Below, piece by piece: positions 58,405 through 64,000 of a DNA stretch of 64,000 nt (position 1 is the first letter of the stretch; every line of letters starts with the position of its first letter). This stretch comes from Thermoactinospora rubra (GTDB lineage: Bacteria; Actinomycetota; Actinomycetes; Streptosporangiales; Streptosporangiaceae). Made by a program: the position numbers and the translations under genes. Where the stretch lies: assembly GCF_002093975.1 (NCBI RefSeq), contig NZ_KZ084331.1:1-64000 (forward strand), given 5' to 3'. The notes below the pieces were generated by a model. The model saw only the letters and a list, made by a program, of their open reading frames with translations. It searched no databases and was not told the origin of the DNA.

Positions 58405-60063
58405 ATGACCGACGTCTCGGGCATGGGACCACAGCCGGACGACCACCGGGAAGTGCTCACCAACCGGCAGGGCCATCCCGTCTACGACAACCAGAACCAG
58501 CGCACGGTGGGCGCCCGAGGGCCCGCCACGCTGGAGAACTACCAGTTCCTGGAGAAGATCAGCCACTTCGACCGCGAGCGCATCCCCGAGCGGGTCGTCC
58601 ACGCCCGCGGGGTCACCGCCTACGGCTACTTCGAAGCCTACGGAGCGTGGGGAGACGAGCCCATCTCACGGTTCACCCGCGCCAAGCTCTTCCAGGAGGC
58701 CGGCAGGCGCACCGACGTCGCCGTGCGGTTCTCCACCGTCATCGGCGGCCGCGACTCCGCCGAGACCGCGCGCGACCCCCGGGGGTTCGCCGTGAAGTTC
58801 TACACCGAGGACGGCAACTGGGACCTGGTCGGCAACAACCTCGCGGTGTTCTTCATCCGCGACGCGATCAAGTTCCCGGACGTCATCCACGCGCTCAAGC
58901 CCGACCCCGTGACGTTCCGGCAGGAGCCCAACCGGATCTTCGACTTCATGTCGCAGACGCCGGAGTCCATGCACATGCTGGTCAACCTGTTCAGCCCGCG
59001 CGGCATCCCGGCGGACTACCGGCACATGCAGGGCTTCGGGGTGAACACCTACAAGTGGGTGAACGCCCAGGGCGAGACGAAGCTGGTCAAGTACCACTGG
59101 ATGCCCAGGCAGGGCGTCCGGAGCATGACCCAGGCCGACGCCGCCGCGATCCAGGCGACCGAGCTGGGCCACGCCACGCGGGACCTGCACGAGGCGATCG
59201 ACCGCGGCGACCACCCCGAGTGGGAGCTGCTCGTGCAGATGATGGACGACCACGAGCACCCCGAGCTGGAGTTCGACCCGCTGGACGACACCAAGGTCTG
59301 GCCCGAGGACCAGTTCCCCGCCATGCCGGTGGGCCGGATGGTCCTCACCGGCAACGTCGCCAACAACTTCGCCGAGAACGAGCAGATCGCGTTCGGCACC
59401 GGCGTGCTGGTCGACGGCCTGGACTTCTCCGACGACAAGATGCTGGTCGGCCGTACCTTCTCCTACAGCGACACCCAGCGCTACCGGGTCGGGCCGAACT
59501 ACCTGCAACTGCCCGTCAACCAGGCGAAGAACGCCGCCGTCCGCACCAACCAGCGCGACGGCCAGATGACGTACCACGTCGACGGGGCCGGGGAGAGCCC
59601 GCACGTGAACTACGAGCCGTCGATCACGGGCGGGCTGCGCGAGGCACGGTACCCCACCCATGACGAGCAGGGCCCGGTCATCACCGGCAGGCTCACCCGC
59701 AAGCGCATCCCGCGCGCCAACGACTACCTGCAGGCGGGCCAGCGCTACCTGCTCATGCACGAGTGGGAACGCGACGACCTGGTCCGCAACCTCGTGACCC
59801 TGCTGTCGGAGTGCGACCGGCCCATCCAGGAGCGGATGGTCTGGCACTTCCTGCTGGCCGAGGACGACCTCGGGCTGCGGGTGGGCGAGGGCCTGGGCAT
59901 CTCGCCGCAGGACGTCGCCCACCTGGAGCCGCTGGCCGGCCAGGACCTCACCGACGAGGATCGCGAGCGCCTGGGCAACCTCGGCAAGAACGGCCCGCGC
60001 GACGTCTCGGGGCTGAAGATGACCCACTGCGTCCCGGACGAGCGGGCCGTCCAGACGGGCTGA
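58405..60063 (+). CDS. katA: Monofunctional heme catalase
   Basis: A 552-residue catalase. The N-terminal family signature is [20 protein letters not shown] with the distal His (near 66). The Asn is in the [20 protein letters not shown] stretch (about 134-153), and the heme-ligand Tyr in [17 protein letters not shown] (near 355). It is the cytoplasmic small- to medium-subunit type and lacks a C-terminal flavodoxin domain. It degrades hydrogen peroxide. GAAGGGGA precedes the ATG. Confidence 0.95.
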   Translation: MTDVSGMGPQPDDHREVLTNRQGHPVYDNQNQRTVGARGPATLENYQFLEKISHFDRERIPERVVHARGVTAYGYFEAYGAWGDEPISRFTRAKLFQEAGRRTDVAVRFSTVIGGRDSAETARDPRGFAVKFYTEDGNWDLVGNNLAVFFIRDAIKFPDVIHALKPDPVTFRQEPNRIFDFMSQTPESMHMLVNLFSPRGIPADYRHMQGFGVNTYKWVNAQGETKLVKYHWMPRQGVRSMTQADAAAIQATELGHATRDLHEAIDRGDHPEWELLVQMMDDHEHPELEFDPLDDTKVWPEDQFPAMPVGRMVLTGNVANNFAENEQIAFGTGVLVDGLDFSDDKMLVGRTFSYSDTQRYRVGPNYLQLPVNQAKNAAVRTNQRDGQMTYHVDGAGESPHVNYEPSITGGLREARYPTHDEQGPVITGRLTRKRIPRANDYLQAGQRYLLMHEWERDDLVRNLVTLLSECDRPIQERMVWHFLLAEDDLGLRVGEGLGISPQDVAHLEPLAGQDLTDEDRERLGNLGKNGPRDVSGLKMTHCVPDERAVQTG

Positions 60064-60073
60064 CGTCCGCCCG

Positions 60074-60104
60074 CCGGGCTCCCGGCGCCTCGCCGGGAGC
60101 CCGG
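60074..60104. terminator. Bidirectional hairpin between convergent genes
   Basis: A 14-bp perfect stem (60074-60087 with 60091-60104) with a three-base loop lies between the catalase stop and the stop of the lyase gene on the other strand. It lacks a T-run on either side. Confidence 0.7.
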
Positions 60105-60106
60105 CT

Positions 60107-60931
60107 TCAGACCCGGACGAGCAGGCCCGACTCCATCGCCACCCAGATCGCGCCGTCCGGCCCCACCGTCAGCCCGTGCGGCTCCTGGCCCGGCAGGTCG
60201 CGCTCCTCGATCTCGCCGGACACGGTGATCCGGCCCAGGCGTCCCGCGCCCCACTCGGTGAACCACAGCGCGCCGTCGGGCCCGGTGACGATGGCGTGCG
60301 GCCTGGCCGTGCGGTCCGGCAGCGGATGCTCCCTGACAGCGCCGTCGGCGGAGATCCGCCCGACCTGCCCGGCGCCGATCTCGACGAACCACAGCGCCCC
60401 GTCCGGCCCGGCGGTGATGCCGACCGGCATCGCGCCCGGCGTCGGGAGGCCGTGCACCGTGACCTCGCCGTCCACCGTGACGCGGGCGACGGCGTTGGCC
60501 TGGTTGAGCGTGCACCACAGGGCGCCGTCGGGTCCCGTGACGATCGCGGACGGCATGCCGGGGACGGAGAAGCCGGAGATCTCCCCGTCGGGGGTGATCC
60601 TCCCGACCCGGTCTGCTTGCACCTGCGTGAACCACAGCGCGCCGTCCGGGCCCACCGTGATCCCGTACGGCGAGGCCACGCGGAACGACCCGGCCTTCCC
60701 CTCCGGCGTGAGGCGGGTGATCCGGTCGCCCGCGAACTCGGTCACCCACATCGCGCCGTCGGGCCCGGCGACGATCACCGTGGGCTGCCCGTCGGCCGAT
60801 TCGAGGTCGAAGAACTGCAGCTCGCCCGCCAGGTAGCGGCCGACGCGCCCCTCCTTGGCCATCGTGAACCACAGCGCGCCGTCCGCGCCCGTCGCGACGC
60901 CGTACGGCGAGCCGGAAACCTCAAGCTGCAT
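60107..60931 (-). CDS. vgb: Virginiamycin B lyase-like (Vgb) beta-propeller
   Basis: A 274-residue seven-bladed propeller with a repeating GPDGALWFT(E/Q/M) motif, for example YGITVGPDGALWFTQ, AIVTGPDGALWCTL and PHAIVTGPDGALWFTEWGAG. The last is the region of the Vgb catalytic His and Glu. Vgb linearises streptogramin B antibiotics by a magnesium-dependent elimination. The start at 60931 gives a typical N-terminus (MQLEVSGSPYGVATG) and lies 11 bases inside the end of the ABC-F gene, so the two are translationally coupled. Close relatives of unknown role also exist, so activity is not proven. Confidence 0.82.
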   Translation of the reverse strand: MQLEVSGSPYGVATGADGALWFTMAKEGRVGRYLAGELQFFDLESADGQPTVIVAGPDGAMWVTEFAGDRITRLTPEGKAGSFRVASPYGITVGPDGALWFTQVQADRVGRITPDGEISGFSVPGMPSAIVTGPDGALWCTLNQANAVARVTVDGEVTVHGLPTPGAMPVGITAGPDGALWFVEIGAGQVGRISADGAVREHPLPDRTARPHAIVTGPDGALWFTEWGAGRLGRITVSGEIEERDLPGQEPHGLTVGPDGAIWVAMESGLLVRV

Positions 60932-62441
60932 GCCCCACCCCCATCTGCCGCCCACGGAAGCGGCTGCGCAGCGCCCGGTCGTGTGACACGACGACGAGCG
61001 CGCCGCCGTACTCCCCGAGCGCCTCTTCCAGCTCCTCCACCAGCGTCAGCGACAGGTGGTTGGTCGGCTCGTCGAGCAGGATCAGGTCGTGCTCGACGGC
61101 CAGCAGGCGGGCCAGCGCCAGCCTGCGCCGCTGCCCCTCCGACAGCTCGCCCACCCGCAGGTGCAGCGCCTCCCGCCGGAACAGCCCGGTGTCCAGCAGC
61201 GCGGCCACGTGGTCGTCGGGGTAGCCGGGCAGGCCCTCGCCGTACGCCTCGACGACCCGCCTGCGGGGGTCGAGGGCGACGTGCTGGCGCAGGTAGCCGA
61301 CCCTGCCGCGGGCGTGGCGGGCGATCTTGTCGAGCAGGGTCGTCTTGCCCGCGCCGTTGGGGCCGTGGATCAGCAGGCGGTCGCCGGGCTCGACGGTCAG
61401 CGTCTCGCCGCCGGGCAGCGGCAGCTCCACCAGCGGGCCCCGGGCCTGCCGCGCGCCGAAGCGGCCGCGGAAGCGCAGCGGCTCGGGCGGGCGGGGCACC
61501 GGGTCGTCCTGCAGGCGGCGCAGCCGCTCGGCGGCCTGCCGTACCCGGGAGGACACCGACGCCTGCACCCGCCCGGCGTTGCGGTCGTAGGCCATCTTGT
61601 TGTTGTCGCGCATCGGGCGCCCGGCGGCCACGCGGTGCGCGGTGGTCGAGGCGAACTCGGCCAGCCGTTCGACCTCCTGCCGCCACTCGGCGTAGGCCTG
61701 CTCCCAGCGGCGGCGGGCGGCGGCCTTCTCGGCGAGGTAGCCGGTGTAGCCGCCGCCGAAGCGGGTCACGCCGCCGCCGTCGACCTCGACGATCGAGGTG
61801 GCCACGCGGTCCAGGAACATCCGGTCGTGCGAGACCACGACGGCCGTGCCGTGGTGGCCGCGCAGGCGGTCCTCCAGCCAGGTCAGCGCGGCCTCGTCCA
61901 GGTGGTTGGTCGGCTCGTCCAGCAGCAGCACCTCGGGGGAGGCGGCCAGCAGGCAGGCCAGCGCCAGCCGGGCCCGCTCGCCGCCGGACAGCGTGGCCAG
62001 CGGGCGGTCGCGGCCCACCTGCGCCAGGCCGAGGCCGTGCATCGACCGGTCCACGCGGGCGTCGGCCTCGTAGCCGCCCCTGGCCTCGAACGCGGTGAGC
62101 AGCTCGCCGTAGGCGGCCATGTCCTCGGCCTCGGCGGCCTGCCGCATGCCGGCTTCGAGCTCGCGCAGCTCGGTGAGGGCGGCGTCGACGACGTCCTGCA
62201 CCGTCGCGCCCCGGAGGGACTGCTCGAGATGGCCGACGCCGCCCGGGGCCGTCACGGTGACCTCGCCCTCGTCCGGCTTCTCGGTCCCGGCGAGGATCCG
62301 CAGCAGGGTGGACTTGCCCGCGCCGTTCTCGCCCACGACGCCGACGCGCTCGCCGGGCTTGACGGACAGGGACACGTGGTCGAGGACGAGGCGCTCGCCG
62401 TACGCCTTGACGATGCCTTTGAGACTGATCTGGGTGTTCAG
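60921..62441 (-). CDS. ABC-F family ATPase, probable ribosome-protection protein, with CTG start
   Basis: A soluble twin-ATPase protein of about 506 residues. Walker A motifs are GVVGENGAGKSTLLRI and IHGPNGAGKTTLLDKI. Signatures are LSGGERARLALA and LSEGQRRRLALA, and Walker B motifs LLLDEPTNHLDE and ILLDEPTNHLSL. An Arg-rich linker of about 75 residues lies between the halves. The first ATG/GTG in frame is 62375, but 22 upstream codons from CTG 62441 read LNTQISLKGIVKAYGERLVL, the conserved N-terminal strand and aromatic A-loop of the family, with GGAG before it. A CTG start is therefore likely. With the Vgb-like neighbour this suggests streptogramin/macrolide resistance. Confidence 0.88.
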   Translation of the reverse strand: MNTQISLKGIVKAYGERLVLDHVSLSVKPGERVGVVGENGAGKSTLLRILAGTEKPDEGEVTVTAPGGVGHLEQSLRGATVQDVVDAALTELRELEAGMRQAAEAEDMAAYGELLTAFEARGGYEADARVDRSMHGLGLAQVGRDRPLATLSGGERARLALACLLAASPEVLLLDEPTNHLDEAALTWLEDRLRGHHGTAVVVSHDRMFLDRVATSIVEVDGGGVTRFGGGYTGYLAEKAAARRRWEQAYAEWRQEVERLAEFASTTAHRVAAGRPMRDNNKMAYDRNAGRVQASVSSRVRQAAERLRRLQDDPVPRPPEPLRFRGRFGARQARGPLVELPLPGGETLTVEPGDRLLIHGPNGAGKTTLLDKIARHARGRVGYLRQHVALDPRRRVVEAYGEGLPGYPDDHVAALLDTGLFRREALHLRVGELSEGQRRRLALARLLAVEHDLILLDEPTNHLSLTLVEELEEALGEYGGALVVVSHDRALRSRFRGRQMGVGHAA

Positions 62442-62464
62442 ACGTGCTCCAATCGCAACTTGTG

Positions 62465-62477
62465 TAGCTTTAAGCTA
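62465..62477. promoter_or_regulatory. Inverted repeat in the ABC-F/TetR divergent promoter region
   Basis: TAGCTT-T-AAGCTA is a perfect 13-base inverted repeat, in an AT-rich stretch that probably holds the divergent promoters. Confidence 0.5.
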
Positions 62478-62497
62478 GCATGAGGGAGGGCACTAAC

Positions 62498-62511
62498 GCA
62501 ACTGGAGTTGC
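62498..62511. promoter_or_regulatory. Candidate TetR operator overlapping the regulator's start
   Basis: GCAACT-GG-AGTTGC is a perfect 14-base inverted repeat. The half-site CGCAACT also occurs at 62454-62460, close to the ABC-F start. The palindrome includes the GGAG ribosome-binding site of the TetR gene. Confidence 0.6.
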
Positions 62512-62513
62512 CT

Positions 62514-63110
62514 TTGAGCGACCAGAAGGTTTTGAGCGGCCAGAAGCGGCCCGGCGGCCGCAGCGCCAGGGTCCGGGAGGCGGTACGGCAGGCGACGCTG
62601 GCCGAGCTGGCCGAGCACGGGTACGGCGGGCTGACGGTGGAGAACGTGGCGGCCCGGTCGGGCGTGCACAAGACGACGGTGTACCGGCGCTGGGGCGGCG
62701 TCGAAGGGCTCATCGCCGACGCGCTGGAGCTCGCCCGGGAGGAACCCTGGCCGGTGCCCGACACGGGCTCGCTCCGGGGGGACCTGCGCGCCCTGGCCGT
62801 GCTGGTGCAGTCGAGCTTCCCGGACGCGATCGCGTCGGCCTTCGTCGCCGCGGCGATGCAGAACGAGGCGGCGGCGCGGGCGCTGCGGGCCTTCTACGAG
62901 GCCCGGCACCGCCAGGCGGCCCAGATCGTGCGGCGGGCGGTGGACCGCGGCGAGGTGGGGCCAGGGGTGGACGCGGAGGAGCTGGTACGGCTGGCGGTCG
63001 CGCCGGTGTTCGCCCGGCTGTTCGTCACCCGGGAGCCGGTGACGCGGGAGGACGCGATCCGGGCGGCGGACGCGGCCCTGGCCGCCGCGCTGGCCGGAGT
63101 GCTCGGCTGA
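62514..63110 (+). CDS. TetR-family regulator, divergent from the ABC-F gene
   Basis: A 198-residue TetR regulator. The DNA-binding domain is VREAVRQATLAELAEHGYGG, then LTVENVAARSGVHKTTVYRRW (about residues 20-60). The ligand domain contains PDTGSLRGDLRALAVLVQSS and the C-terminal TetR_C-like region. The start is probably the TTG at 62514, which has GGAG six bases before it; the TTG at 62508 leaves no room for a ribosome-binding site. It likely represses the ABC-F/lyase operon and itself through the nearby inverted repeats. Confidence 0.87.
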   Translation: MSDQKVLSGQKRPGGRSARVREAVRQATLAELAEHGYGGLTVENVAARSGVHKTTVYRRWGGVEGLIADALELAREEPWPVPDTGSLRGDLRALAVLVQSSFPDAIASAFVAAAMQNEAAARALRAFYEARHRQAAQIVRRAVDRGEVGPGVDAEELVRLAVAPVFARLFVTREPVTREDAIRAADAALAAALAGVLG

Positions 63111-63160
63111 CGCGCCACCCGTCACCTCGGGTGACGACGGGCCGCGGCTAGGCTTTTCGC

Positions 63161-63733
63161 ATGGCGCGCATCCTGCTCCTGCACTCCCAGTACGGCCTGC
63201 GCCCGGCCGTCCGCCAGGCCGCCGACCGGCTACGGGCAGCCGGGCACGAGGTGCACGTCCCCGACCTGTACGACGGCCGGGTCGCCGGCACCTTCGAGGA
63301 CGGCATCAAGATCAAGGAGGAGATCGGCCGGGACGAGCTGCTGAAGCGCGCCGTCGCCGCCGCCGCGCCCCTGTCCGCCGCCGGCCTGGTGTACGCCGGC
63401 TTCTCGCTCGGCGGCGCGCTCGCCCAGAACCTGGCCCTCGCCGACGACAACGCCCGCGGCCTGCTGCTCCTGCACGGCACCTCCGACCTGGCCGACGACG
63501 CCTCCGCCGACGGCCTGCCCGTCCAGCTCCACGTCGCCGACCCCGACACCCACGAGTCCGTCGACTGGCAGAACGCCTGGTACCTGCGGATGCGCCGGGC
63601 CGGGGCCGAGGTGGAGGTCTTCCGCTACCCGGGCGCCGGCCACCTGTTCACCGACCCCGACCTGCCGGACCACGACCCCGAGGCGGCCGACCGCGCCTGG
63701 CGGATCGCCCTGGACTTCCTCGCCGAGCTCTGA
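63161..63733 (+). CDS. Dienelactone hydrolase-family alpha/beta hydrolase
   Basis: A 190-residue small alpha/beta hydrolase: ARILLLHSQYGLRPAVRQAA at the N-terminus, VHVPDLYDGRVAGTFEDGI typical of the dienelactone hydrolase family, nucleophile elbow YAGFSLGGALAQ (Ser near residue 89, where classical members have Cys), Asp in HVADPDTHE (about 126), and His in YPGAGHLFTDPDLPDHD (about 166). The substrate is unknown. A single-gene unit. Confidence 0.87.
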   Translation: MARILLLHSQYGLRPAVRQAADRLRAAGHEVHVPDLYDGRVAGTFEDGIKIKEEIGRDELLKRAVAAAAPLSAAGLVYAGFSLGGALAQNLALADDNARGLLLLHGTSDLADDASADGLPVQLHVADPDTHESVDWQNAWYLRMRRAGAEVEVFRYPGAGHLFTDPDLPDHDPEAADRAWRIALDFLAEL

Positions 63734-63747
63734 TCTCCCGCCATGGG

Positions 63748-64000
63748 TCACGTGCCGCTGCCGGTGCCGTCCTCGCCGCGCTGAAGCGCCGCCAGCAGCT
63801 TGTCCATCGCGGAACGGGCGCTGGCCGAGGAGTACGGGCCGACCGCCACCAGGGCGGCCACCAGCGCGGCCGCCTCGCCGGGGGTGAGCGACAGCCGCAC
63901 GGGCCCGGCGGGCGCGTCGAGGCGGTAGCCGCCGCCCGGGCCGGAGCGCACGGTGATGGGCACGCCCGCCTCGCGGAGCCGTACGACGTCGCGCTCCACG
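63748..64000 (-). CDS. HTH/WYL-type transcriptional regulator, N-terminally cut by window edge
   Basis: The gene continues beyond the window. The visible 84 residues start in the second half of a helix-turn-helix (VERDVVRLREAGVPITVRSG) and continue with GPGGGYRLDAPAGPVRLSLT, then TPGEAAALVAALVAVG. This is the DeoR-like HTH_11 plus linker seen in YafY/WYL regulators. The short remainder after the linker ends at residue 84, so this would be a truncated regulator without a WYL domain unless the stop reflects a break. Confidence 0.65.
   Translation of the reverse strand, partial: VERDVVRLREAGVPITVRSGPGGGYRLDAPAGPVRLSLTPGEAAALVAALVAVGPYSSASARSAMDKLLAALQRGEDGTGSGT

Noticed and set aside
53967-58463. 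A 1498-codon open frame on the minus strand opposite the P-type ATPase
   Set aside because: It is Arg/Gly/Ala/His-rich low-complexity sequence with no domains, the mirror of strong third-position GC bias on the real gene.
62480-63151. Alternative ATG-initiated frame across the TetR gene
   Set aside because: It is in the wrong frame for the helix-turn-helix and encodes a Gly/Arg-rich product without motifs.
1-64000. CRISPR arrays, rRNA genes or prophage
   Set aside because: No regularly spaced repeats with unique spacers, no rRNA sequence, and no integrase or phage structural genes were seen; the only mobile element found is the TnpB element.

Overview
The window is a very GC-rich actinomycete chromosome segment. 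GTG, TTG and ATG starts are common, four-base ATGA/GTGA operon overlaps are frequent, and the gene families (DUF574-type SAM methyltransferase, mycothiol-dependent maleylpyruvate isomerase fold, CebR-type sugar control, group 1h hydrogenase) point to a Streptosporangiaceae-like organism such as Nonomuraea. That taxonomic placement is inference from content, not a database result.

Layout. 1-818: no protein gene; duplicated tRNA-like fragments and an IS200/IS605-type end hairpin. 819-4363: small housekeeping or unknown genes (DUF1345 membrane protein, pentapeptide-like protein, amidohydrolase, a frameshifted VOC protein). 4434-10999: a self-contained hexitol/fructose-type phosphotransferase operon with its own DeoR regulator, kinase, EIIC, EIIB, EIIA, zinc dehydrogenase, HPr and Enzyme I. 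11028-12815: epimerase and a secreted DUF5666-like protein. 12855-20817: beta-glucan utilisation. A secreted GH16 glucanase with three discoidin modules is divergent from a cebEFG-bglC-cebR-like operon, with four LacI-type palindromes in the shared promoter region. 20814-21577: two gene wrecks (ECF sigma factor and SnoaL fold) meeting at a deletion. 21601-22952: two reverse-strand genes.

23214-34375: one long, tightly overlapped [NiFe]-hydrogenase operon. It runs SIS protein, HypC-like protein, second SIS protein, small and large hydrogenase subunits (group 1h, actinobacterial high-affinity type), NifU-like protein, three proteins of unknown function, a maturation protease with a nested 34-residue membrane peptide, then hypA, hypC, hypD, hypE. 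hypF follows on the other strand. No hypB is present. The two SIS proteins look like complementary halves of a GmhA-type active site, which I consider the most interesting signal in the window.

37126-43818: amino acid permease, SRPBCC/ArsR pair, serine hydrolase, secreted protein, SAM methyltransferase and GH10 xylanase. 44041-46738: a TnpB-only IS605-family element next to a deletion-scarred sugar locus (permease-ATPase chimera, epimerase with an internal deletion). 46735-53926: kinase, epoxide hydrolase, two-component system with a membrane protein, BtrH-like protein, secreted protein, isochorismatase-fold protein. 53964-60063: a giant CtpI-like P-type ATPase and a catalase. 60107-63110: a probable streptogramin/ribosome-protection module (Vgb-like lyase plus ABC-F protein with a non-AUG start) controlled by a divergent TetR regulator. 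63161-64000: dienelactone hydrolase-like protein and a truncated regulator.
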